The notes beneath the pieces were generated by a model. It was given only the letters and a program-made list of their open reading frames with translations, was not told where the DNA came from and did no database searches. This document shows, piece after piece, positions 9,840-21,169 of a stretch of 64,000 nt of DNA. This stretch comes from Staphylotrichum longicolle (taxonomy: Eukaryota > Ascomycota > Sordariomycetes > Sordariales > Chaetomiaceae): the NCBI GenBank assembly GCA_019096155.1, contig JAHCVI010000002.1:62001-126000 (forward strand), read 5' to 3'. A program made the translations under genes and the position numbers. Position 1 is the first letter of the stretch, and each line of letters starts with the position of its first letter.

Positions 9840-12155
9840 TCACATCTTGACTCTCAGCAAGTACCGCAAGCGGACCTGAGAGACGTCGTAGCAGATGTAT
9901 TCGTTGTAATACAAGTTAGCGCCCTGGACATTTGTGTCTCCGGGCTTCACAGACGTGTCGGGCTGCGGTCACCATGTTAGCCAGCAGTACAACAACTCCT
10001 CCACTTCTGGGTTCAACCACAGGCAAAAGAACTCACCATCATGACGCCGGCAAGGGATGGATGGACACAGCTGGCATCCTTCCACTTGCTGGGACCCGTC
10101 CGACCCTTGCCCCACGTCGACACCATACCCTTCTGCTTCGCGTCCTCCCCTGCCGTGTACGACGCATTCACCAGCTCCTGCATGGGGCTGCCCAGCTCTG
10201 CCTCGCACAGGAGGAGGAGCGCAGTGTTGTCTGACATATATGAGCAGCAGTAATTGGCTGACTTGGACGCCATGTCGGCGAGGTAGATCCCCTTGCCGAA
10301 CATGTATCCCGACACGGGCGCCTCGGGCGGCGCGATCCGGAGACCCTGGCTGAGAATGCCGCCGAAGTTGGTGCATCGCGAGCCGTGCCACAGCAGCCGC
10401 CGGTTCTGCCCCATCTTGCCGAACACACTGTCGTCGAACCGACCGAACTCGCCCTCGCGCTCGATGCGGAAGATGGACTCGACCGTGTACTGGTGTCCAT
10501 GCGTGTCCCCGCGGCTCTCGAGTAGGTAGTTCTGCAGCTGCGAGTACTCGCCACTGGCAGGGTCGAGGGGCGTCATCTCCCGCATTTTCAAGGCCTGATA
10601 CTGGCTGTCGAGCGGGTGGATCGGGTTGTCGTTGATCTTTTCCATCTTCATGAGAAGGGCCGCGTCCTTCATGCCGCTTAGGCTTTCGAGAAGTTCTATT
10701 TCCCGCTTCACCGCATCGACATTGGCGATAACCGGAGGACGGTTCCGACCGAACGCATGCGGAATGACCGAGTAGTACGAGTTAGACAGGTCTTCAACTG
10801 CCGCGTGAAACGCTTTTCCGTAGACGTCCTGGGCTAAGCTATTGTCGTCAATGACGGCAGCCAGGTCCTTAAGCGCCTGGAAACCCCGCGTGATGGTCGC
10901 CTTGCTGAGTTTTCCGAGCGGCAGCTTGTTGGCGTCGTACTTCAGGGCTGCCATGGTGTTGTCGAAGTTGCTCTTGTTGAAGATGAGTTGCACGAGCTCT
11001 TGGACAGCAGGCAGGAGCGTCGACTTGGGTGGCTCCCGGGGCGGGCCCTTCTCCTTCTTGACCGCAGTGTCCTCTGCCTCGTCTTCCTCGTCCGACTCCG
11101 CGTCATAGCTCTTTTCGACGAAGGCGTATTTGCCGGGCTTGGCCTTGTCGCCGCGTTGACTCCATGGCAGACCCGACTTGTCCTTGAACTTCTTCTCAAA
11201 CTGTTTCATAGCATCGTCCAGCGACCCTGTCGCGGGAACTTGGGTCTGCCCGAACTCCCCAACACGGCCCCACCTCGTCCACGTCCTATAGATTCCAGAG
11301 GGGTCTTTCAAGAGCTACCGATTTGTCAGACATTGGTACCAGAGCCGTTGGCCGATATCTCAATCTCACCTGGATGCGATAGAACTTGTTGTTGTTGTTC
11401 GACGCGTTCGTCTGGTTCAGCGAGGCGTCGTAGATGACGCCGGCATCGTCGATGTAGACCTTGCTTGTGGGAAACGGGCACCCTTCGTCGAGCGGAACCT
11501 GCATGTCCTTGCTCTTGGCAACCTGGCCTTCGCCCACAGCCCGCTCGACCCGCACCTTCTCCTTCTTCTCCTCCTTGGTCTCGACGTCCGCCACGCCATT
11601 GGCGTCTTTCATCTCGACGTCCTCATCCTCCTCGGTCTTGACCGCTGCTGGCTTGCGCGCTCTTGTTTTCTTCGCCTTGGGAGCAGCCTCGCTGTCCGAA
11701 ACACCGTCCGCGGCAGCAGGAGGGGCACGCTTCCGCGTTCTGCCAGTTGTTAGGGCGGTTGTTGTGCCATTAGCCTGCGATGACGACGTCTTGGTCGCAT
11801 CGTCCGTCTGAGATTGGGCATCCTTGGCGGGCGTCCCAAGAAGGTGGTCGTCCTCCGGCTCCTTGGCGTTGTTCTGCTCAGAAAGGGATAGCCACTCCAA
11901 GCTGACAATGTGAATGTTGCCAATTGACTGGGCCTTTGAGACCTTGGGAGACGGCTTGTTGTAGTCGGTCTCTGATGCCACGAGGTGCGTGACGCCGTCA
12001 GTCACAGCGCTGGCCATGGTCGCCCCAAGCGCTTCCGCCTTGGCTTTGATGGAGGCATGCGTGGCGCCTGGGAAGGTGCCGCTGAGGGCGATTTTGCAGC
12101 CATCCAACGCGAGCTTTGCCAGAGCCGCCGCCGCCTTCCCTCTCCTGGGAGCCAT
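9840..12155 (-). CDS. Poly(ADP-ribose) polymerase (BRCT-WGR-PARP)
   Basis: Nuclear NAD+-dependent poly(ADP-ribose) polymerase of the single filamentous-fungal type. Exons 12155-11370, 11314-10037 and 9962-9840 join in phase 0 to 728 residues. Domains in order: BRCT (about 12-95, SGTFPGATHASIK and SLEWL), a Lys/Glu-rich linker with nuclear-localisation-like basic runs, WGR (about 200-300, split by intron 1; RTWTRWGRVGEFGQ), the helical PARP regulatory domain (about 330-460), and the catalytic domain. The H-Y-E triad is visible: LLWHGS (about 578), GKGIYLADMASKSANYC, and the Glu of NEYICYD in the last exon (about 709). Introns are 55 bp (11315-11369) and 74 bp (9963-10036). The start at 12155 has the better context (CAAAATGGC) than the in-frame ATG at 12188. 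It acts in DNA-damage signalling. Confidence 0.95.
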
Positions 12156-15100
12156 TTTGTTCGAGTGTGGTTCTCCAATTCCGCCCAAAGCTTCAATGTT
12201 GTGACGTCTCGATGCTGCGACGTCCGAAAAGGGGTTCTTTCAACCGGGGGGTCAATGCTTGGCACATGCAACTCAGAAGATGGTGAACGAACCAACTCAA
12301 ATGTTGATTGGTGTTCAAAGAAAAAAAAAAGGACTTGGGATTTTGAAAGACCGGGCAGAGTGGTGAGCGTGGAAAGATCGGTTTGCGACCGTCCAAAGTA
12401 AATAAGTACGCGCACAACAAATGACGGCTTGTTGGCTGAACGCGCTGTCGAGCAGGCAACAGCGGCCCCAGGCTCAGGGGCCCATGCGCCGGGTCGCGAG
12501 ATCACGAGAACTGAGCCAGGCACCAAGCCGCTATCGACCAACCAGTTCCACAACCAGTTAGGCAGCGGCCTCCACAATTTCAGCACGAGGCGCCGCAGCT
12601 GAAGCGAAATTTCCCGGCACAACCCCAAAGTCATTTCGGCAACGTGGTCGAACCCGGCGGCGGTCACTGGCTCGAGACTGGTTGAGCGTCGTCGCTCCGA
12701 GACGCAAAGTCGCGGAGATGCAAGTCGCGGATTTCCAGCAACCTACTGCATCAGCAAACTCTCTGGATTCCAACTGGCAACACCCGTGACCGCCTCTTCC
12801 ATAGACGCTCTAGAAGAACCATGTCGCTGTCACAATGCCCGCCCACGGGCAACAACTAGCACGACCAGTTTATCAACGCCTCCATGAAAAAGAGTCCAGA
12901 TTATCCTTGCCCGATCTCAGATTTCCACCCAAAGGCTGACATCAAGTGCTCTGTCGCCGTGAACACCGCGGGGTCTCATTTCTATCAGATTGTTTGATCC
13001 TCGAAGCATCTGAATCAACGAGGCATGACTGCCGCATCTCAACAGCCCGTGACGTTTGCGCTAGTTAATCAAGTCGACAATCGGTAAGTCGAGAGCAGCT
13101 GAATCAAACTGTCCCCTGCCAACACGGTCATCAGATGGAGTTTTATGAACTCAAGATCGCAGGCATGGGATTCGGTGCCAACACCGCAATTCCAAGCACT
13201 TTCTTCGGAGCACTGCCAACAATAGGTAGATATGCAGTCGACTTGCAGTTCCGCTCAGCAAGTCTGTAAGCCATGAAATGCCACTGGCTCCACCCAGGCC
13301 CACCCAAAGGCTTCCTGGTTCCTACCAAGTGTGTGCTGAGAGAAGATGTAGATTTCATGAGACTTGAGCCATCAAAATGCAGGTACCTTCTCTCTTTCCT
13401 TTCTTTTCTCTCCAACGATATTCGTGACTTCATAGAATGTACAACGTACTTGTTGATGTCGTTGCTGGATAGTGACATTGACGTGCACCCCGAATGTAAT
13501 GAACTCCGGATTGGCTCATTGTCAGCTGAGGAGATGCTCCGTACACACAACTTTTACTGACAACAACCCACAGATACGACCCAGTGAACAGAAAACAGTA
13601 CATGCCTTGCGGTAGAACAGAGAAAGGTTCAATGTCACCCGTGCATCCACCATGACGAATTCCCGACATAGCCATCGATTTGAGCGAGGCATTGGTTGTT
13701 CCATGAACAGCGAAGGTTTCGAACCCGAGCGACACAAGTGATAAGAGACCTCTGGGCTCCTCAGCACCCGTCACGGTACATAAGAGGAGCCTTGAATCAT
13801 ACATACCACGCAGGATGAAGATTCGAGTTATCAGGTTCAGGTCTGGTATGTGAATCGTCTTGGAATTTACCGGAGAAGAGTCTCTGCCAACCGTTTGTTT
13901 GAAACAGTTGCGATGTATGTACATACCAAGTAGACAACATCTTAGCGGAGCTGTGGTCTTGAGTTACCTTAGCTGCGTAGTAAACAGCCAATGGTCAGAA
14001 CCTGGTCTTAGCGCCCACGTGACACGAGAGATGCGATTCCGGATTGACATCCGAACCTCACCGCAGAAAAGGGTCCAGTCGTCATGGCGAAATGAAGAGA
14101 TCAGGGAAGTTTGTGCCCTTGCATTTTGGACCCCATCTGCAGGTTGGGCCAAAACCCTGTTTCCTCGCTTGGCTGTTTCAGCCAACTGCAGTGACCCATC
14201 ACTGGCCAATCGACGAAATGGGGTCCTCAACCCAATTTGCTCAAGCCAGCACAGACAGTTGACTCCGCCACCACTTTGCTGCAGGCCTGACAGGCTGCAC
14301 ATCGTCGGCTTCTAAAAATGCAAACGGCGAATGCACCAAAGAGTGGGCCAAGAGGAGAAACAGCGAATCTGGTTCTGACACTTACCAACGGGATGGAGCA
14401 CTGCTGAAAAGCGGTGGGAGTGGTGGATCAACGCAATCATCCGTCGATCCTCGAAATTTGGCCGATGGGTCTGGATCCCTAACCTGCACAGTCCTGGATT
14501 TCCCCAAAGCAGCACAATGACGTACTTGGTTCCCACGGCTTGGCAGTCAAAACTGCCAATCAGCGAAGGACGGGGCGCAAAACGCAGAGGCATTTCATCA
14601 TCGTGCCTTCCACTTTGGGCTGCATCTTGTCATCCTTGATGCAGCCAAAGCTGGAGCGGGCATTTAAAATTGCCCACCATCATGGATGGGAATCTCTGAG
14701 ACCCTCCTCCTTTGGGTCGAGCTGAAAAGCAAACGGCGACCACCACAAACGCAACGCAACCCTCCCACAGGACGACATCTGGAGGACCGCCTTTTTTTTT
14801 ACTCTCAGCACATGCACTGGGAGCGATCCCACCTGCAGGCGTGCACAAGCCCTGACGGCGGCCCTGCCCCATGTGAAACGGCGCACGATACGAAAATATA
14901 TCAGGGACCACGCCGCCCACCAACCCGTATCCCCCAAACCACAAAACGAAGTCTCAACATCAAGGACCTGCGTCAAACGAATCACGGACAAATCGGTCGT
15001 CATCAGCATTATTTCATTCTTATTTCCCATCCTAAGGAGCACAAGAGGGGCATCGTTGCATTCGGCATTGAGCGGCACTGGATAGATTTCTCTTTTTTTT

Positions 15101-15267
15101 TGTTTCTTGGCCATTGTTTTGAGGTAAGCTGCCAGCAGACTTCAAAGTCCCAGCTCCATGCTCCATCAAGGATAATAAAGACCCCCGTCTAACAAGGTGA
15201 CAGATACCCCATTTTTTCTCGTCATCCCCAAGGTCCAGTCAATCTACCTACAACAAAACGAAACAAG
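12156..15267. other. 3.1-kb region without a supported gene
   Basis: Only short overlapping ORFs occur, none with a domain, sensible composition or splice structure. Base composition drifts toward A/T compared with the genes on either side, and several A or T runs occur (for example near 12320, 14790 and 15090). No inverted repeats, target duplications or transposase fragments were recognised. It may hold noncoding transcripts or long UTRs. Confidence 0.55.
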
Positions 15268-15432
15268 ATGTGCGGCACCAGAATCAGCTACGCCTGTCTC
15301 ACCACCCTCATCTCGCAGTCGACCACCTGCGGCTGCGAGCGCGTCGTCGCCTGCGGCAAGAGCACACTGTTTTGCGGTACATGTGCACACCCGCGCTGCA
15401 AGGAACTGCGGGGCGAGGTGGCCGTTGCATAG
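15268..15432 (+). CDS. Tiny Cys-rich ORF (54 aa)
   Basis: A 54-codon ORF. Its start MCGTRISYAC is followed by CGC, then CGKSTLFCGTC and PRC, giving nine cysteines in 54 residues. There is no signal peptide. The start context is AACAAGATGT (A at -3 in CAAG). Cysteine spacing (C-G-C, then C-x6-C-x2-C-x4-C) suggests a zinc-binding knuckle rather than a secreted disulfide protein. The MC....Y.C opening resembles that of the ORF at 4288. Downstream is a purine-rich (AGG)n tract (about 15590-15612). Unrecognised family; coding status rests on the cysteine pattern and start context alone. Confidence 0.45.
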   Translation: MCGTRISYACLTTLISQSTTCGCERVVACGKSTLFCGTCAHPRCKELRGEVAVA

Positions 15433-16261
15433 GGGTTGCGGCCACGGCGGGCCATGTCGCGTTCGGTTGGTGGCGGTTGTCTCTCCGTAATGTTCATGCA
15501 GAGGGAACCCGCTCCGACCCCACTGGAAGCGCGTGCTCGTTGTGGTCTGTGTGTGGTGGAAGCGTGGGAGGAGACTTACAGGGCGAGATTCAGGAGGAGG
15601 AGGAGGAGGAGGAAAACAGGGTTGGCACACACCCGAAAGTGCTTCTGCAGGGCACCGAAGGGGTCTGGACCTCTGGAGGATTCCATGTACAGAATACTGT
15701 TAATGCCGGCGATGGATCGCCAGGCACAAGAACGATCAATTTCGTGGCGAGGAGGTTCCTCGCTGCAGATGCACACTCAAGGCACAATTCCTCGGCGTCG
15801 ATCATCTGCAATTCGATACCGATATGGTGGGCGCCTGGTAAGGATCGGCGACGGTCCAGACAGGTCGCTCCGTATGATCCTTGCGCCAGCGGACGATCCG
15901 TGGCAAGGGCTGCTGACACGAGAGCGTCGACTCGAGATTGCATCGCTCAAACAAGCAGGGCGCACTCAGGGGAACGGGTCAACATCAGGCGCAGTGCCGT
16001 TCACCCAAAGAAAGTTTCATTGCAAGGTTTCCACAGCCAACCGCTTGAACCAAAGCTGCAGATGGGCAAAACAAATAAACAGACTCCTATGGAATATACC
16101 CAGCATTCTGAGTGGGCTCATTTATCCAGCCCCAAACCTGAGAACACCCAACAGCCGTTGCCGCTCGCCATGCAGGTATTCTGTACAGTAGAAGATAACC
16201 AAATGACTCCGTCCCAGCGCTGAAACGCCAAGTGGATTTGCATCATGTATGTCTTGGGAGG
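15433..16261. other. Intergenic with (AGG)n tract
   Basis: 829 bases including a short GGA/AGG microsatellite at about 15590-15612. Long ORFs here on the + strand have no recognisable domain and overlap each other in different frames. Confidence 0.5.
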
Positions 16262-18463
16262 TCAACACTCATCCTCCCAGTCATCCGTGCGGAGAGGTTT
16301 GGCGCCCCTTCTCGCAGGCTTCAACCAGTCCTCATTCCCAGGTGGCCAGTAGACCCTGCCGTCGGGCCCACCCATGGCAGTTTCCTCCTCCGATACCACC
16401 CTCCCGGCCGGCACCAGGGTGTCGTCATCCGCCCCGGCGCCGACATCGTTGAGCTCGATTGGGTCTTCGTCCGGAGCTCTCTTCCGCTTCAGGTTCACCG
16501 CGGGCTTTTGCTTCTTCTTCGCCACGGTTGGGATAGGGCGGGACTCATCGTCCCGCGTATGCGGGATCATGTCGTTGATCCGCTCGAACCCGGGCAGCTT
16601 GAAGGTGCGCATGAGCTCAAAGACGGCCTGCTCCTTGTCCTTGGCTTCGATCATCAAGTCCATGTCGGGCGGGCAGGGAGGCAGCGTCATGACGCGCGGG
16701 CTGTGCTTGCGCCTGTCTCGGGGCGTCACAGCGCCGGGGCAGGGTTCACTGTAGTGCATTTTCTGCTTGATGCCCTTGCGTTTCCACGTCGCGGTGATGC
16801 GCTCTTGGAGCTCGGGCTGACTAATGTCGAGGGTCCCCTCGCGGCACTGCGTGCTGTCGAAGATGATGTTGTGGTGGTGGTAATCGAGGACGAGCGGGAT
16901 GTTAAGCTCCTCGCAGATCGGGAGCAGGTCGTGTACACTCACCCCGACGTCGTCGTTTTCCAGAACAAGTCGTGCCTTGACCGAAGGGGATAGCTTGGCG
17001 TAGTTCTTGCGGAATCTGTCCAGGGTTGCCGCCTTGTCACCGTACACACCTCCCATGTGCAAGATCATGACGGCGTCCCGGTCCTGTTGCTCCGGAAGCC
17101 GGAGCAGCGACAGCATCTCGGCGTGATATTCCAGGTCTCGTACGGCGTTCTCAATGACTTCCTTCCGCGGCGAGCCAAGCTGGGTATACTGGCCAGGGTG
17201 CGTAGTTAAGCGGTGGCCCAGCTCGGCGGCAACCTTGCCAGCCTCGGCAAGTACCTCGGACGCGAAGGGGGCCAACTTGTAACCGTGCTCTGGGTGGCTG
17301 GCAAAGGGAAACATCTCCGAACTCAGGCGCATGAACTTGATGCCGTACTTGTCGTTCCACCGTAGCATCCGTACAATATCCCGGGCGTTGGTGAGACCAA
17401 GGTTCTGGACAAACTTTTCCCCAAGCTCGTTCCTGGGCTCCTGGGATTTGTCGGGCCGGTTCTTGACCGCATGCTCAGGCTGATCCGGGTCCATGAGGGG
17501 ATGCCGGTGCTCGATGATGGAGGCCAGGCGACAAGTCCGAGAGCAAAATACCGGGGTCTTGGCAGAGCGAAGGTATGTGTTGAGGCAAGCATAGCCCAGG
17601 CGGCCTTTCCAAGGCAGCGGAAGGTAGTCACTGTTGACTGGCGGTGGTCTTGCCGATCCCCGTTCGGGTACGTCCGGTGCTTCCTCTGGGGCGTCGATCC
17701 GTGTGGCCTCGGGGTCATTCCCTGGCACCCCGCTGATGTCCTTGGCGAAGTCGCCCTTTTCCTCCTCGTCTGGCGTGGGGAGCTGCCCTTCATTGGCCGG
17801 TTCCTTTGTCGGCTGGATGGTCCTGAGGATATCTCCCCTCTTCGGATCGGCGCGGGATGCCTGCTCGACGACTTTTCTGCGGGACTCTGAAGAACGTGTG
17901 TCCTCTTCGATCTGGAGCTTCTGCCGCTTGGTTGCGCTTCTCAACCGTCGCTCCATTCGGGCGAGGCCTTCGATGGCGAGTTGCATCTCCTCTTTGACCT
18001 CATTCTTCCGGTCCTCCTTGCTGGTCGCGCTCTCGTCTCCCTCGGTTCGTAATCCCATCATGTTCCCCGCCCTAGGGCCCCGGACATCGTCAGGTTGCAG
18101 TGTCTTGACCACGCCGCGGCTCGATCGCCGAAGCTCGACCTGAGGGCGTAGGGGATCGTCGACGTTAAGGGAGGTCAGAACCGTCTCCTTGGGCGGAGAC
18201 TTGGAGGACGATTTGGACCCTCGGGCCATGGCAGAGAGCTGTTGTGTCGCGTAGCAGGCGACACTGGAATATATGTGCTTGGGTAGGGGTGTGGGGGCGG
18301 GCAAGGGGGAAGACCAACGCGCGATCGGAATCGGACTCGGCAGAAGCGCGAAGGATGGTCGGACGAAAAGGAGATGGAGGGTAGAGGATCGCAGGCACAT
18401 ACAAAGTCGTTGGCGGGAGAGAAGCTGAGGGAGGGTGCGACGTGCGAGAAACGAAGTGGACAA
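16262..18463 (-). CDS. uve1: UV-damage endonuclease UVDE (Mus-18/Uve1)
   Basis: Metal-dependent endonuclease that nicks DNA 5' to UV photoproducts (cyclobutane dimers and 6-4 photoproducts) and starts excision repair without photolyase. Intronless, up to 733 residues. The N-terminal 280 residues are charged and disordered. The UVDE TIM barrel starts at GRLGYACLNTYLR (about 287) and shows KFMRLSSEMFPFASH, LTTHPGQYTQLGSP, LHMGGVYGDK, LVLENDDVG, DYHHHNI and KMHYSEP. A Lys/Arg-rich tail ends with the AMGGP..VYWPPG..DWLKP block, which I recall in Neurospora Mus-18. The first 75 residues from 18463 are Arg/Ser/Leu-rich with almost no acidic residues, like a mitochondrial presequence. A second in-frame ATG at 18229 has a strong context (GCCATGG) and gives the usual nuclear form. 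Confidence 0.95.
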   Translation of the reverse strand: MSTSFLARRTLPQLLSRQRLCMCLRSSTLHLLFVRPSFALLPSPIPIARWSSPLPAPTPLPKHIYSSVACYATQQLSAMARGSKSSSKSPPKETVLTSLNVDDPLRPQVELRRSSRGVVKTLQPDDVRGPRAGNMMGLRTEGDESATSKEDRKNEVKEEMQLAIEGLARMERRLRSATKRQKLQIEEDTRSSESRRKVVEQASRADPKRGDILRTIQPTKEPANEGQLPTPDEEEKGDFAKDISGVPGNDPEATRIDAPEEAPDVPERGSARPPPVNSDYLPLPWKGRLGYACLNTYLRSAKTPVFCSRTCRLASIIEHRHPLMDPDQPEHAVKNRPDKSQEPRNELGEKFVQNLGLTNARDIVRMLRWNDKYGIKFMRLSSEMFPFASHPEHGYKLAPFASEVLAEAGKVAAELGHRLTTHPGQYTQLGSPRKEVIENAVRDLEYHAEMLSLLRLPEQQDRDAVMILHMGGVYGDKAATLDRFRKNYAKLSPSVKARLVLENDDVGVSVHDLLPICEELNIPLVLDYHHHNIIFDSTQCREGTLDISQPELQERITATWKRKGIKQKMHYSEPCPGAVTPRDRRKHSPRVMTLPPCPPDMDLMIEAKDKEQAVFELMRTFKLPGFERINDMIPHTRDDESRPIPTVAKKKQKPAVNLKRKRAPDEDPIELNDVGAGADDDTLVPAGRVVSEEETAMGGPDGRVYWPPGNEDWLKPARRGAKPLRTDDWEDEC

Positions 18464-19619
18464 TTGACCAATGGGCTGGGAAGGCGGGTTGCAGATGGCA
18501 GCGGGACGGTGGCGGTCGAGGGCGTCATGCCCGCTAGTCAGAGACGTTCTGGGCTGAGACGTTGTCCCCCTTGGCGGAGAGAGCTGTCCGCCGCGTGCTT
18601 AGGGTGGCGGTAAGCTCGCAGCAAACAGTCCGGAGATCTCGTTTGGAAAAAGTTCACCTGCAATCTCGAAACTGGTGACAGCAGCTCATCAGAGTCACAC
18701 TTGGCTGTTGCCGTCTTAGCCTTCCCGCAACGGCTCGCCTCATCTTTCGATCCACGTGGGGACGTGGCAACCCGAGGCGAAGGGAAGAAAAATGGGGGAA
18801 AATTGAAGCGGTGGATCTTCTTTTGTCAATTCAATGGATATCTAATGCACGTACCTGGTATTCTGAAGAAAAGGATCCCAAAACGGCATGTGTATCTCGG
18901 ACCAGCCCATTGGAAGGAAAAGGGACTGTGTGGATGGCATGGTGAAGAGCGAGGCAGGCAGCAGACCAAGAGAGAGGCAGCTCCGTGCGTGGGCGCGCCC
19001 TCCACGCACTCAACGTCATCGATCGCAGGGATCTTGCGTGGTGGGCGATCTTGAGGCGGCGAGGGCAGGTGGCAGCCAGCTGTTGTACCCTGGAGCCAGC
19101 TCCACTTTCCAGCTGCAGGGGCCCGCTGTTTGCTCTCGCTGCATGTCGCACTTGGCGCCCTGGCTCAAGGCTGTCAGGAAAAAAGTCGAGGAGCAAACTT
19201 CAGCTGAATGCGCAACAACGGATGCCAATCCGACCCGCCGTTCCTCGACTCCTCCACGCCACCCACTCAGATTCGCTGCGCCAATAGGCCATCCATCCGC
19301 ATAGGTAATCCATTCTTTCTGCGCTACCTTGCCGTTCCAAAATCCAGAAACGCAGCACCCGGTAACACAGTACTCTGGCTCTTCTGGGAGCGCTACGACA
19401 AGCGGCAAGTTTGACGATCTTCGGAGCAGGAGCCGTCCTCCGAACAGCGATGCATTCAGGGTCTTTGGGGCCCAGTTGATCGGCGAATGTTCCCCCGCCC
19501 AAATCGAAGCCTCGGAATTTTTGACAACGAGTGAGGACGCGCTCTGGAGAATATTCCCCGGGCACCTGCTTCATTGATCGTCGTGTTCCGCCTTTCTCGC
19601 CCCCCTCCTCCCGCTTCAG
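18464..19619. other. UVDE promoter / 3' flank of dehydrogenase A
   Basis: 1156 bases between the UVDE 5' end and the 3' end of the minus-strand dehydrogenase. No supported gene. This marks the left boundary of the catabolic cluster. Confidence 0.5.
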
Positions 19620-20654
19620 CTAGAAATAGTCTTCCCTACCGCCGAGGTAGCGATATACTACTCGAGAGTCCAGATCTCTGCAGTCGGTCGCTTCGCTTGC
19701 TGCTGCATACACTCCCAAGCCGCTGGCGCCCAGAACATTGCGGGCCCCCACACTTCGCGCCATGCCCATGGCCAGGCCAATGTCCTTCTTCATTAGCTGC
19801 ACTCGGAACCCGCCCCGGTAGCCGTTGGATGCTGGTGCCTGCGGACAGACCCCGGGTACTGGATTGAAAACATCGCAAATGGCGTTCTGCGCTGTTCCAG
19901 CCGCGAAGACGGAGGCCAGCACCTTGGCGTCGATCCCCGCCCGCATCCCCATGTCCATGGCCTCGGAGCACGCGATGGTAATGATGCCCGATAGGTAGTT
20001 GTTGGATAACTTCGCCGCCAGGCCTAGTGATGGCCCTCCACAGGGGATCACCTTCCCGCCCATGGTCTGGAGGAGAGCGGTCAACCGAGGCATGTTGGCA
20101 TCCGAAAGCAGGCAGCCGAGAAAGAACGCGATAGAGCCATTGACCGCACCCAGGACTCCGCCGCTCACGGGGGCATCGTAAAAGAGACTTAAAGGCGACA
20201 CAGTCGAAAGATGCTCCCTCACATGCAGGCTGGTGGCCGTGTCGATCGTGGACGAGTCGATCAACAGCTTGTTGCTGGAATTCGTGAGGGCGGCAACAAT
20301 GCCTGTTGTCGGGTCGAGGTAGACAGATTTCACATGAGCTCCTTCTGGCAGCATGGTGAATATTACATCCTGGGGCGTTACTCTCGGTCATGCAGTCCCG
20401 GGATACCGTTCTCAAGTTGCGGTACTCACTGATTTGTTGGCCACTTCTCTCGCACTGCTGCACTTGACAGCCACGCCAGGAAACCTCGTGCAAAACTCAT
20501 CTACTGGCCCTTGCACAGCGTCGTGGGCGTATATCTGTGATCCTGGAGGCAAGGCCCTCGCAAGGTTGGCGGCCATGGGCTTCCCCATGGCCCCGAGACC
20601 GATGAACCCAACCGATGTTGGGAGGGCCCCCTCTCTGGACGCCGACAAAGACAT
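19620..20654 (-). CDS. Beta-hydroxyacid dehydrogenase A (3-HIBADH family)
   Basis: NAD(P)-dependent beta-hydroxyacid dehydrogenase (3-hydroxyisobutyrate/tartronate-semialdehyde reductase superfamily), 324 residues from exons 20654-20430 and 20369-19620. Visible: dinucleotide motif GFIGLGAMGKPMAANL near residue 15, VIFTMLP, the substrate loop DAPVSGGVLGA, and the catalytic lysine in AAKLSNNYL, then an all-alpha C-terminal domain. The 60-bp intron (20370-20429, GTGAGT..CCCAG) lies just before the VIFTML strand. An in-frame ATG at 20765 would add 37 residues; the start at 20654 matches the paralogue at 30827. It is divergent from MBL A across a 515-bp promoter with three TTGGRG hexamers. True substrate unknown; HIBADH-like proteins also reduce or oxidise other small hydroxyacids. 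Confidence 0.88.
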
Positions 20655-21169
20655 GACTGATTCGGTTTTTGGTGTCGTGTAACAGGATGCAGCCAGATTC
20701 GAGATTGTGGTTCGGCGGGTAACTTTCTGAAACTTGACGCAGGAGAGAGGAAGAGCGTAGCTCAAGGTCTGACCAGATCACATCGCGCATTTCTCAGCAT
20801 GCGGGGAAGCACATCTTGTTTTCCTCCAAGGTCGAGATGGGGAACTGCCTTCCCCCTATTCTTACCCCAAACCTCCCTTTTCGGCTCACGCATCCGGGCC
20901 AGGCTTTTTAGCGGTAAGAAATTGGGCGCTTGAAGTCTTGGAGTTCTATCTCCGATGTGGGCACGACTCGGAGTTCAGGGGGAGATAGAAGATCCTTTTC
21001 ATCAATGGCTCAGACCACGGGCATTTGATTCCGTAGTTTGAGGCTGCGCTTGCTTTTCGCTTCAAGCCCGGGGCAGCCAGTGCGTGACAAGTCGCCCGTG
21101 TCCCGGATCATACAGAGAGCCTTGACCTCGTCCGGAATCCTCAGAGGGAACGAGGGTGTGCCATCGCCC
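20655..21169. promoter_or_regulatory. Divergent promoter, dehydrogenase A / MBL A
   Basis: 515-bp intergenic region between two divergent cluster genes. It holds three Adr1-like hexamers: CTCCAA at 20824-20829, CCCCAA at 20865-20870 (both TTGGRG on the minus strand) and TTGGAG at 20938-20943, all within 120 bp. Function is inferred from position and from the Adr1-like fingers of the cluster regulator. Confidence 0.5.

Noticed and set aside
15270..16223. 317-codon + strand ORF and an overlapping 251-codon ORF
   Set aside because: Both are open over a purine-rich repeat and show no domain; neither has a credible start.
16232..16993. 253-codon + strand ORF
   Set aside because: Antisense shadow of the UVDE C-terminal half, which is unmistakable on the minus strand.
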